DNA of 47,659 nt from Clostridia bacterium (GTDB lineage Bacteria; Bacillota; Clostridia; Christensenellales; Aristaeellaceae): positions 1-47,659 of the forward strand of contig JAUNNK010000005.1 in the NCBI GenBank assembly GCA_030537335.1, written 5' to 3'. Positions 41,386 through 47,659 of the stretch are shown here, in pieces; within the stretch, counting starts at the first letter, position 1; each line of letters begins with the position of its first letter. A program made the position numbers and the translations under genes. The notes beneath the pieces are model-generated. The model saw only the letters and a list, made by a program, of their open reading frames with translations. It did not search any database and was not told where the DNA came from.

Positions 41386-41582
41386 TTCGCCAATACGGAT
41401 TTCTGAAAGGCGGCGCGCACGGCGGATGCGGGGCGCGTCCGGCCCGACATGCCCCTCCGAAACGCCCCGATTCGAGGTGATTTTACAAGCTTCGACAGGA
41501 TTCTGCCCGGCTCGACGGGGGTCGGAAATAATTGACGAAGCGATTTTGAAAGTCGAATTATTAATACGAAAGTTTTGTCGAA
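41386..41582. promoter_or_regulatory. Cluster of Spo0A-type boxes
   Basis: The region between spoIIGA and ylmC/ymxH holds TGTCGAA on the plus strand (41576-41582), TGTCGAA on the minus strand (41491-41497), TGACGAA (41533-41539), TGGCGAA on the minus strand (41386-41392) and AGTCGAA (41551-41557). The consensus is TGNCGAA. Spo0A activates spoIIG in Bacillus, so a cluster here fits. No gene is seen in 41346-41660. Confidence 0.6.
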
Positions 41583-41660
41583 ACTTGTCCGTTCTGTTTT
41601 GAATCTGCAACGGCGCAAATTTCTCGGAAAAACGCATACAATGAGACGGAGGCGATGGCG

Positions 41661-41915
41661 ATGACATTCACGGAATTGAAGCAGAAGGACGTCGTGAACA
41701 TCTGCGACGGCCGCCGTCTTGGCAAGCCGATTGATCTGGTGCTCAATGAATCCGCCTGCGTGGACGCGCTGGTGGTTCCGGTGCCTGGCGGCATCTTCAC
41801 CTTTCTCAAGCAGGATAAGGAGGGCTGCATGGTTCCCTGGAACCGCATCCTGCGCATCGGCGACGACGTGATTTTGGTGGAGCTGCACGAGGATGTGACC
41901 GCACAGTGCGACTGA
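41661..41915 (+). CDS. YlmC/YmxH-family sporulation protein (PRC-barrel)
   Basis: 84 aa from the ATG at 41661, eight bases after GGAGG; the in-frame ATG at 41655 is too close to it. TELKQKDVVNICDGRRLGKP and VPWNRILRIGDDVILVEL are the PRC-barrel hallmarks of this family, which is found next to sporulation genes in Firmicutes. Its role is unknown; it may bind a partner protein or RNA. It is divergent from spoIIGA, with Spo0A-type boxes between. A CATACAAT box lies at 41635-41642, like a sigma-E -10 element, with CAAATT 13 bases upstream of it; the leader would be very short. Confidence 0.88.
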   Translation: MTFTELKQKDVVNICDGRRLGKPIDLVLNESACVDALVVPVPGGIFTFLKQDKEGCMVPWNRILRIGDDVILVELHEDVTAQCD

Positions 41916-41969
41916 GGTAAAGTCTGTCGCACGATTGAGATGGAAAAATTACATTCTTCAAAAAAAGAC

Positions 41970-41998
41970 TAGACGAAACGTTATTTTTTGTGTATAAT
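41970..41998 (+). promoter_or_regulatory. Promoter of the nrdR operon
   Basis: TAGACG (41970-41975) and TATAAT (41993-41998) are separated by 17 bases, about 25 bases before the nrdR start codon. The -10 is perfect and the -35 weak. Confidence 0.65.
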
Positions 41999-42022
41999 AG
42001 GAATATATGAGGTGAGAGCCAG

Positions 42023-42514
42023 ATGAGGTGTGTCTTTTGCAACTGCCTGCAAAGTCGCGTGATCGACTCCCGGCAGAGTGAAGATGGAACCAGCATCCGC
42101 CGCCGCAGGGAATGCGAAAAGTGCGGGCGCAGGTTTACAACCTATGAGCGCATCGATCTGGTTCCGCTGATTGTGGTGAAGAGGGATCAGACCCGCGAGC
42201 AGTTCGACATCAATAAGCTGCGCTCCGGCATCATCAAGGCCTGCGAAAAGCGGCCCGTGCCCCTGAGCAGCATCGACCGCCTGGCGCGGGACATCGAGCA
42301 GAAGCTCTACGCGCAGTCCGATTCGGAAATCACCAGCATCATGATTGGGGAGCTCGTGATGGATGGCCTGAAGGCGCTGGATGAGGTCGCCTATGTGCGC
42401 TTTGCCTCGGTTTACCGCCAGTTCCGCGACATTCAGACCTTCCGGGATGAACTCAACAAGCTGCTCTCCGATTTTGAACCGGGTACCGCTGACGGCGCAG
42501 GCGCCGCCAGATGA
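42023..42514 (+). CDS. nrdR: NrdR transcriptional repressor
   Basis: 163 aa. The zinc ribbon has C3, C6, C31 and C34 (MRCVFC and CEKCGRRFTTYER), followed by the ATP-cone domain (VVKRDQTREQFDINKLRSGI). NrdR senses ATP/dATP and represses ribonucleotide reductase genes. No nrd gene is in the window. AGGTGAGAG precedes the ATG. It heads a run of plus-strand genes with gaps of 26-35 bases. It has the usual length. Confidence 0.96.
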   Translation: MRCVFCNCLQSRVIDSRQSEDGTSIRRRRECEKCGRRFTTYERIDLVPLIVVKRDQTREQFDINKLRSGIIKACEKRPVPLSSIDRLARDIEQKLYAQSDSEITSIMIGELVMDGLKALDEVAYVRFASVYRQFRDIQTFRDELNKLLSDFEPGTADGAGAAR

Positions 42515-42545
42515 CCAATATACAAGAAGGAAAGAGGATACGCAC

Positions 42546-43247
42546 ATGGCAAACGAACTGATTCTGGCCGTTGACGACGAGGCTCATATTCTCGAACTGC
42601 TTTCGTTCAATCTCGAAGCAGGCGGCTACCGGGTTGTAACTGCCGCTACTGGTGAGGATGCGCTCGTGGTCTGTGCGCATGAGCGTCCTGCGATGGTCCT
42701 GCTGGACATTATGCTCCCCGGCATCGACGGCATGGAGGTGTGCCGCCGTCTGAAGAGCGCTCCGACGACCGCAGACATTCCGATCATTATGCTGACCGCA
42801 AAGGGCGACGAGGTGGACAAGATTCTGGGCCTGGAGCTGGGCGCGGACGACTATATCACCAAGCCGTTCTCCGTTCGCGAACTGATCGCGCGCGTGAAGG
42901 CGCTTCTGCGCCGTGCCGCGCCGCAGAACGAGGAAGAGGGCATTCTGCACGTGGGCAGCCTGACCATCGACGTCGGAAATTATGAGGCCTTCCGCAATGG
43001 CGAAAAGCTCTCGCTGACGTTGAAGGAGTTTGAACTGCTCAAGCTGCTCGTGCTCAGCCGCGGCAAGGTTCTTACCCGCGACTTCCTGCTCGACCGTATC
43101 TGGGGCTACGAGTTCTACGGCGAGACCCGCACGGTGGACGTTCACATTCGTCACATTCGTCAGAAGCTCGGCGATGATGCGCACTATATCGAAACCATCC
43201 GTGGCGTAGGCTATAAGTTCAACGACCGTCAGGAGAATCGCCTATGA
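42546..43247 (+). CDS. PhoP-like response regulator
   Basis: 233 aa from the ATG at 42546 (GGAAAGAGG upstream). The receiver has VDDEAH, the phosphorylated Asp54 in VLLDIMLPG, and Lys106 in ITKPF. The winged-helix domain has LSLTLKEFELLKLL, RTVDVHIRHIRQKL and GVGYKF, the PhoB/PhoP/WalR group. The kinase gene overlaps its stop by four bases. The pair fits PhoPR-like regulation of phosphate or wall genes; there are no pst genes nearby to decide. Confidence 0.93.
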   Translation: MANELILAVDDEAHILELLSFNLEAGGYRVVTAATGEDALVVCAHERPAMVLLDIMLPGIDGMEVCRRLKSAPTTADIPIIMLTAKGDEVDKILGLELGADDYITKPFSVRELIARVKALLRRAAPQNEEEGILHVGSLTIDVGNYEAFRNGEKLSLTLKEFELLKLLVLSRGKVLTRDFLLDRIWGYEFYGETRTVDVHIRHIRQKLGDDAHYIETIRGVGYKFNDRQENRL

Positions 43248-45007
43248 AAACAAGGGTTGCATCCATTGTAACCCTGTTGTCACTGGTTTTGCTCGGCATT
43301 TTGCTGACCCAAAGCTGTACGGTTCTGGCGATAAAAGAAAACAAGGATTATCAGGATGGAATCCGCCTAACCTGTCAGACAAGCGGAGCGACGCTGGAAA
43401 ATGAATCCGCAGAGGAGCGCATAAGCGTCCTCAAGTCGCTCTCGCACGAGGACAGGGACATTTCCTTCGGCTTGTACAATGCCGATGGAAGCGTTGCGCA
43501 TGCCTCAAACGGCAGCAAGTTGCCCTTGGCGGAGGAGGATCTTGAGGTCGCAGGCACCGGAACCGTGCACGTGTATTCCCGCAAAAATGCCGAGGGCAAA
43601 GAAGCTATCTACGCCATCTATCAGTTTGAGGATGGCGCTTTTTTGCTTCTTTCCAGAGTCAGGACGACGGGGTTTGCCATCTTCCTTGGCAACAAGTACC
43701 TGCTGATCTTTTCAATTCTGCTGCTGGCGCTGCTGCTCTATGTGCTGACCGTGCTGCGCAAGCTGCGCCGCAAGGAGCTGCTGCTCGCCCAGATGACGAC
43801 CACGCTGGACGCCTTCTCCGAGGGCAAGTACGACAGCCGCATTGAGGGCCAGGGCGATGATCAGGACGTGCAGGTGTTCAACGCCATCGTCGGCCGCATC
43901 CAGGATCGGGTGCTCCGGCAGGCCAGCCGCAACCACGCGCTGAGCGTGGTGATGAACCAGATGCAGAACGGCATCATCGCTGTGGACGGCAACCTGAAGG
44001 TCATTCTGGTCACGCCCGTCGCCAAGAAGCTGCTGGGCATCATCGGAAATCCCGAGGGCCGGCTGGTGAGCGAGGCCTCCAAGGACGTGCGCCTGGACGA
44101 CGTATTTAATGAAGCGATGCGCCAGGGCGGCGTGTACACCAACGAGGTTGCGGCGCGCACGGCCGTGGGCCGCGGACACCGTCCGCTCAGACTGTACGTG
44201 TCGCCCATGCGCAATGACGGTCAGGTGGTGGGCGCGCTGGCCATGGTGGAGGACATCACCGAGATTCGTCGCCTGGAGCAGGTGCGCACCGACTTCGCCG
44301 CAAACGTGTCCCACGAGCTCAAGACGCCGCTGACGTCCATCCGCGGCTTCGTGGAGACCCTGGAAAACGGCGCCATCGACAATCCCGAGATGGCCCACAA
44401 GTTCCTGCGGATCATCATGCTGGAGACCGAGCGCCTGACCCGTCTGATCAATGACATTCTATCCATCACAAAGCTGGAATCCGGCAACGACGAGGTGTCC
44501 ATCGAGCGCCTCCGCCTGGACAAGATGGCCTACGACGTGGCCGACATGCTCTCCATTCATGCGGGGGAGAAGGAGGTCACCATCAACTGCCACCTGAACA
44601 AGGAGCCGGTCAACATCATGGGCAACTCCGACCGGGTGGAGCAGATGCTCATCAACCTGGTGGAAAACGCGATCAAGTACAACAAGCCCGGCGGCTCCGT
44701 CACCGTGCAGGTGTTCTCCAACGGCGTGGAGGCCAACGTGGCCATCTCCGACACCGGCATCGGCATCGCGGAGGAGAACCTGCCGAGGCTGTTCGAGCGC
44801 TTCTACCGCGTGGACAAGGGCCGCTCCCGCCAGATGGGCGGCACTGGTCTGGGTCTCGCGATCGTCAAGCACATCGTGCGGTCCATGAACGGCGAAATCG
44901 AAGTGCATTCCAAGCTTGGCGAGGGCACCGAGTTCCTGATTACGCTGCCCCTCGCGCCCAAGGATGACCCCAACAAGGATACCATTTTCAACGATGACGG
45001 CGAATGA
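43244..45007 (+). CDS. PhoR-like sensor histidine kinase
   Basis: 587 aa. A membrane segment at about 5-27 and a second at about 150-171 flank an extracellular domain of ~120 residues. Then come a linker like HAMP (172-225), a PAS-like domain (226-340), the phosphoacceptor His357 in FAANVSHELKTPLTS, and a HATPase domain with LVENAIKYN, DTGIGIAEENL and GGTGLGLAIVKH. This is the PhoR/WalK layout. The start codon ATG overlaps the stop of the regulator. The sensed signal is unknown. Confidence 0.94.
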   Translation: MKTRVASIVTLLSLVLLGILLTQSCTVLAIKENKDYQDGIRLTCQTSGATLENESAEERISVLKSLSHEDRDISFGLYNADGSVAHASNGSKLPLAEEDLEVAGTGTVHVYSRKNAEGKEAIYAIYQFEDGAFLLLSRVRTTGFAIFLGNKYLLIFSILLLALLLYVLTVLRKLRRKELLLAQMTTTLDAFSEGKYDSRIEGQGDDQDVQVFNAIVGRIQDRVLRQASRNHALSVVMNQMQNGIIAVDGNLKVILVTPVAKKLLGIIGNPEGRLVSEASKDVRLDDVFNEAMRQGGVYTNEVAARTAVGRGHRPLRLYVSPMRNDGQVVGALAMVEDITEIRRLEQVRTDFAANVSHELKTPLTSIRGFVETLENGAIDNPEMAHKFLRIIMLETERLTRLINDILSITKLESGNDEVSIERLRLDKMAYDVADMLSIHAGEKEVTINCHLNKEPVNIMGNSDRVEQMLINLVENAIKYNKPGGSVTVQVFSNGVEANVAISDTGIGIAEENLPRLFERFYRVDKGRSRQMGGTGLGLAIVKHIVRSMNGEIEVHSKLGEGTEFLITLPLAPKDDPNKDTIFNDDGE

Positions 45008-45042
45008 CGCCGCACGAGTATACACAGATGGAGGATGAGAGT

Positions 45043-45924
45043 ATGCTTCTTGGAGCACTTGAAGCGGGCGGAACCAAGATGGTTTGCGCCATCGGCGACG
45101 AGAATGGCAACGTGTTTGAGCGCGCAAGCTTTCCCACGCGCATGCCTGAGGAGACCATGCCGGACATCATCGGCTACTTCAAGGATAAGAAGATCGAGGC
45201 GCTGGGCATCAGCAGCTTCGGCCCACTGAATCTGGACGAGACCAGCCCGGATTTCGGCAACATCACCACTACGCCCAAGCCCGGCTGGGCCAATTATCCG
45301 CTGCGCCGCACGCTGCTGGAGGCGCTGAAGGTGCCGGTGGGCATCGATACCGACGTCAACGGCGCCGCGCTGGCCGAGGCGCGCATCGGCGCGGGCAAGG
45401 GTCTGGATTCCCTCGTGTACTACACCATCGGTACCGGCATCGGCGGTGGTGCGGTGGTGGGCGGCAAGCTGCTGCACGGCCTGGTGCACCCGGAGATGGG
45501 CCACATGCTGCTGCGCCCCGTGAAGGACGATCCCACGCCGAAGGGCTTCTGTCCCTACCACGACGGCTGTCTGGAGGGTATGGCCAACGGCCCGGCCATC
45601 GAGAAGCGCTGGGGCGTGTCCGCCAAGGAGCTGCCCCCGGAGCACATCGCCTGGGACGTGGAGACGGAGTATCTGGCGCAGATGTGCGTCAACACCATCG
45701 TCGTGCTCTCCCCGAAGAAGATCGTGCTGGGCGGCGGCGTGATGCATCAGCTGCACCTGTTCCCCAAGATCCGCAAGCGCACGCTGGAGCTGCTCAACGG
45801 CTACGTGGCCCACAGCGCGATTCTGGAGGACATCGACAATTACATCGTTCCCCCGGCACTGGGCGACAATGCAGGCGCGGCAGGTTCGCTGCTGCTGGCG
45901 CTGGAGGCATTGAAGAGCGCATAA
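45043..45924 (+). CDS. ROK-family fructokinase
   Basis: 293 aa from the ATG at 45043, nine bases after GGAGG; other in-frame starts (45004, 45028) lack it. The ATP-binding motif is EAGGTKMVCAIG; DTDVNGAALAE and YTIGTGIGGGAV follow. The zinc motif typical of fructokinases is HPEMGH...CPYHDGCLEG. It phosphorylates D-fructose (or a related ketose or mannose) to the 6-phosphate. It lies 35 bases behind the kinase gene. No sugar transporter is next to it. Confidence 0.9.
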   Translation: MLLGALEAGGTKMVCAIGDENGNVFERASFPTRMPEETMPDIIGYFKDKKIEALGISSFGPLNLDETSPDFGNITTTPKPGWANYPLRRTLLEALKVPVGIDTDVNGAALAEARIGAGKGLDSLVYYTIGTGIGGGAVVGGKLLHGLVHPEMGHMLLRPVKDDPTPKGFCPYHDGCLEGMANGPAIEKRWGVSAKELPPEHIAWDVETEYLAQMCVNTIVVLSPKKIVLGGGVMHQLHLFPKIRKRTLELLNGYVAHSAILEDIDNYIVPPALGDNAGAAGSLLLALEALKSA

Positions 45925-45950
45925 TTATTTGAACCGAAAGTGAGATTCCC

Positions 45951-46742
45951 ATGTCAGGCAAGAGACGCGATCTGAGCATTCCATGGCCCTTTGCACCCGC
46001 CGAGGTGGCGCTGAACCGGGACACGAACCTGCTGAAGCTGGTTGCCATGCTGACCATGCTGTGCGACCACGCGGGCAAGATGCTGTTTCCGCAGTATCCC
46101 GTGATGCGCATCATTGGCCGGATCGCCTTCCCGATCTACGCCTATTGCCTGGCCGCAGGCTGCGTCTACACGCGCAATCCGCTGAACTATCTCAAGCGTA
46201 TTGTGCTGCTGGCGCTGATCTCGCAGCCGCTGTACGCTGTGTCCATGGGGCACAGCGTGCAGCAGATGTATGCCGTCTCCTTTGCGGAGAAGCCGCTGCA
46301 GGCGGCCTGGAACTTCTATATCTACAGCTGGTACAAGCCCAGCATCCTGGTGGCGCTGTCCATGGGGCTGATCCTGATCTGGACGATCCGCGAGCGCCAG
46401 CTGGTCTTTACTGCGGCGGTGTTCATCCTGTGCTGGCTGATTCAGGGCAAGCTGGATTACGGCATGCGAGGCATCGTGCTGATGCTTCTGTTCTATCTAC
46501 TGTGCAGCAGGCGCTGGCTGTCGCTGCCCTGCGTGCTGGCGTTCATGCTCTGGTGGGGCATGAAGAGCAGCGGCTACAGTCTGTTTGGAGTCAGCTTCGG
46601 CATACAGACCTTCGCGATCCTGGCGCTGCCGCTGATCTACATCCGCACCAATTCCGGCATCAAGCTGCCCAAGTGGCTGTTCTATGGCTTCTATCCGGCG
46701 CATCTGGTGCTGATCTATCTGCTGGATCATTTCGTGCTCTGA
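45951..46742 (+). CDS. TraX-family membrane protein
   Basis: 263 aa with eight or nine hydrophobic segments. NLLKLVAMLTMLCDHAGKML and RIIGRIAFPIYAYCLAAG near the start are the TraX family motifs. The plasmid member acetylates F pilin, but the chromosomal members in Firmicutes have no known role and are thought to be membrane acyltransferases. No conjugation gene is near it. It is the last gene of the nrdR run and lies 26 bases after the fructokinase. Confidence 0.86.
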   Translation: MSGKRRDLSIPWPFAPAEVALNRDTNLLKLVAMLTMLCDHAGKMLFPQYPVMRIIGRIAFPIYAYCLAAGCVYTRNPLNYLKRIVLLALISQPLYAVSMGHSVQQMYAVSFAEKPLQAAWNFYIYSWYKPSILVALSMGLILIWTIRERQLVFTAAVFILCWLIQGKLDYGMRGIVLMLLFYLLCSRRWLSLPCVLAFMLWWGMKSSGYSLFGVSFGIQTFAILALPLIYIRTNSGIKLPKWLFYGFYPAHLVLIYLLDHFVL

Positions 46743-46779
46743 CAGGTGATGTGAAGTGGAAAGTTAACATAGAAATGTG

Positions 46780-46808
46780 TTGACAAAAACCCTGTTCTGA
46801 TGTATTAT
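46780..46808 (+). promoter_or_regulatory. Promoter of tRNA-Lys
   Basis: TTGACA (46780-46785) and TATTAT (46803-46808) are separated by 17 bases, 20 bases before the mature tRNA. Confidence 0.88.
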
Positions 46809-46827
46809 ATACGAGTCGACAGGACAT

Positions 46828-46903
46828 GCACCTTTAGCTCAGTTGGTAGAGCACCTGACTCTTAATCAGGGTGTCCAGGGTTCGAGCCCCTGAAGGTGTA
46901 CCA
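46828..46903 (+). tRNA. tRNA-Lys (CTT)
   Basis: A full cloverleaf is visible: acceptor GCACCTT with AAGGTGT (first pair G-T), D arm GCTC/GAGC, anticodon arm CCTGA/TCAGG with loop CTCTTAA (anticodon CTT), and T arm CAGGG/CCCTG with TTCGAGC. The CCA end (46901-46903) is encoded. It has its own promoter and terminator. Confidence 0.97.
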
Positions 46904-46909
46904 CCCCTG

Positions 46910-46946
46910 AACGTCAACTTTGATACAAAGTTGACGTTCCTTTTTT
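46910..46946 (+). terminator. Terminator of tRNA-Lys
   Basis: AACGTCAACTTT (46910-46921) pairs perfectly with AAAGTTGACGTT (46927-46938), loop of five, followed by CC and six T. Confidence 0.95.
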
Positions 46947-47440
46947 GCTTATTTTGATATTGAAATCCTGCAAATAGAGCAACATTTCAGCTGCTTTCAC
47001 ATTTATTTCTGCAATACTCTGCTTTCATTCCGCCAAATCACTCTTCCATAGCCTCTCACTTCATTGTACTAAAGCTCGGCTTTTTGCCTCTCCCGACCTC
47101 AAAAACCACTTTTCTCCCCGAAAAATGCACCCTACTCGGGACGATTACTATACTTGTCAACGATTGAATCGTCCCGAGTATAGCTAAACCTCTGATAAAT
47201 TGAGTGTAGTTATTTGTACTCGGGACGTTTGAAGATTTGATTACGTTGACGAGTATACAAGTTGCACAAAGCCCGGCACAGTGCCGATGCGTGAAAGGGT
47301 GTTGCTTGTCTGCTCTGGTATGGGAGGATGGGATAATACGCCTCAGTTCATTTCTTATTTCCCCGAACGAAGTAGTGTCGACCTAACCATTTACAGATTC
47401 CATTGGCTATTGTGGCTGCCCTCGTTTTGCCGTAGAAAAC
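46947..47440. other. AT-rich non-coding region with inverted repeats
   Basis: No supported gene. It is visibly more AT-rich than the rest of the window. It holds TACTCGGGACGATT (47133-47146), its perfect inverse AATCGTCCCGAGTA (47167-47180), and a third copy TACTCGGGACGTTT (47217-47230). A second, overlapping pair reads TATACTTGTCAACG (near 47149-47162) and, further on (near 47244-47257), CGTTGACGAGTATA, its inverse with one mismatch. Confidence 0.7.
47133..47230. repeat. TACTCGGGACG repeats (two inverted, one direct)
   Basis: A 14-base motif occurs three times: 47133-47146 (plus), 47167-47180 (minus, perfect) and 47217-47230 (plus, the first 11 bases and two of the last three identical). 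The first two could form a stem with a 20-base loop. They may be ends of a decayed mobile element or a regulator-binding array. Confidence 0.75.
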
Positions 47441-47494
47441 GCAAATACCCTCTGCCGAAGATGCCCTGAGGCGTTGCTTCAGGAGGGTATTTGC
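47441..47494 (-). terminator. Large hairpin, probable terminator of the downstream minus gene
   Basis: GCAAATACCCTC (47441-47452) pairs perfectly over 12 bases with GAGGGTATTTGC (47483-47494), and an inner CCTGA/TCAGG stem lies between. On the minus strand it is followed by GTTTTC, and it lies 22 bases past the stop codon of the gene at the right edge. Confidence 0.7.
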
Positions 47495-47515
47495 ATATCA
47501 GTATTTCGCAAAAGC

Positions 47516-47659
47516 TTATGAAATGGATTGTAATTCCATGATCCGATCGATGGCGCCCTGCTCCTCCGATGTGAGATCGAGACGGGGACGACGCATGTGG
47601 CCGAGGTCAAGCCCACAGTGCTTTTTTAAAATGTATTTGATCACCGCCGCTGGTTTTTC
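47516..47659 (-). CDS. Dihydrodipicolinate synthase/sialate lyase family protein (partial, C-terminus only)
   Basis: Only the last 47 residues are in the window; the frame is open to the right edge. KPAAVIKYILKKHCGLDLG and HMRRPRLDLTSEEQGAIDRI fit the C-terminal helices of the DapA/NanA aldolase family, where this region often reads K.ALK..G...G.VR.PL.PL. The catalytic lysine lies outside the window, so whether it is a dihydrodipicolinate synthase, N-acetylneuraminate lyase or a ketodeoxy-sugar aldolase cannot be said. Confidence 0.7.
   Translation of the reverse strand, partial: EKPAAVIKYILKKHCGLDLGHMRRPRLDLTSEEQGAIDRIMELQSIS

Noticed and set aside
45951-46742. TraX as a sign of a conjugative element
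   Set aside because: There is no pilin, relaxase, mating-pair or integrase gene around it, and chromosomal TraX homologues are common in Firmicutes.
46828-46903. tRNA-Lys as the attachment site of an integrated element inside the window
   Set aside because: I found no repeat of the tRNA 3' end elsewhere in the window and no integrase. The repeats next to it are of another sequence.
47281-47469. A 62-codon frame from a GTG near the right edge
   Set aside because: There is no ribosome-binding site, it runs into the large hairpin, and the protein looks random.

Overview
The window looks like chromosomal DNA of a GC-rich, spore-forming member of the Clostridia. Evidence: a spoIIGA-sigE pair with Spo0A-type boxes, a YlmC/YmxH-type sporulation gene, SpoIID/VanY/peptidoglycan-binding secreted proteins, strong AGGAGG-type ribosome-binding sites, NrdR, and an oxygen-sensitive type of 2-hydroxyacyl-CoA dehydratase activase. 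A GC-rich lineage such as Christensenellales is a guess from style, not a demonstrated placement. No rRNA, CRISPR array, prophage or intact IS element was seen. One tRNA-Lys(CTT) is present.

Layout. 1-5.7 kb (minus): a partial secreted peptidoglycan-binding protein, then a MATE pump with two tRNA-modification genes (TcdA, TtcA-like), then a GtrA protein with a small secreted protein between a clear promoter and terminator. 5.9-7.9 kb (plus): a two-gene operon of a DUF2318-type lipoprotein and an HMA/SafE/cupredoxin-like fusion, behind a promoter carrying a CsoR-like palindrome, suggesting copper handling. 8.1-11.7 kb (minus): HD protein, pyridoxal kinase and a two-component system, tightly coupled. 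11.9-14.9 kb (minus): a GlpA/FAD/DUF1667 oxidoreductase trio. 15.3-20.1 kb (plus): SpoIID-like protein, a peptidoglycan-binding protein with a seemingly dead NlpC/P60-like tail, and a tRNA methyltransferase. 20.3-27.6 kb (plus): a LacI-controlled polyol/pentose operon (two zinc dehydrogenases, ribose-type ABC importer, RbsD-like mutarotase, no kinase). 27.7-31.1 kb (plus): VanY carboxypeptidase, MFS transporter, MnmM-like methyltransferase, PHP protein. 31.1-34.0 kb (plus): a lysine riboswitch (L-box) ahead of a three-gene amino-acid ABC importer, which therefore is probably a lysine importer. 34.1-35.2 kb: secreted esterase. 35.3-39.5 kb (minus): 2-hydroxyacyl-CoA dehydratase-type protein and a giant activase. 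39.8-41.3 kb (minus): sigE and spoIIGA. 41.7-46.7 kb (plus): YlmC/YmxH, NrdR, a PhoP/PhoR-like two-component system, ROK fructokinase, TraX-family protein. 46.8-47.7 kb: tRNA-Lys, an AT-rich non-coding stretch with nested inverted repeats, and the C-terminus of a dihydrodipicolinate synthase/sialate lyase family gene (minus).

The most interesting points are the lysine riboswitch, the copper-type operon with its operator, the LacI operon whose two operators both lie downstream of the only clear promoter, the spoIIGA frame that stays open deep into sigE, and the repeat cluster next to tRNA-Lys. Functions come from motif recognition by eye; no database search was run.
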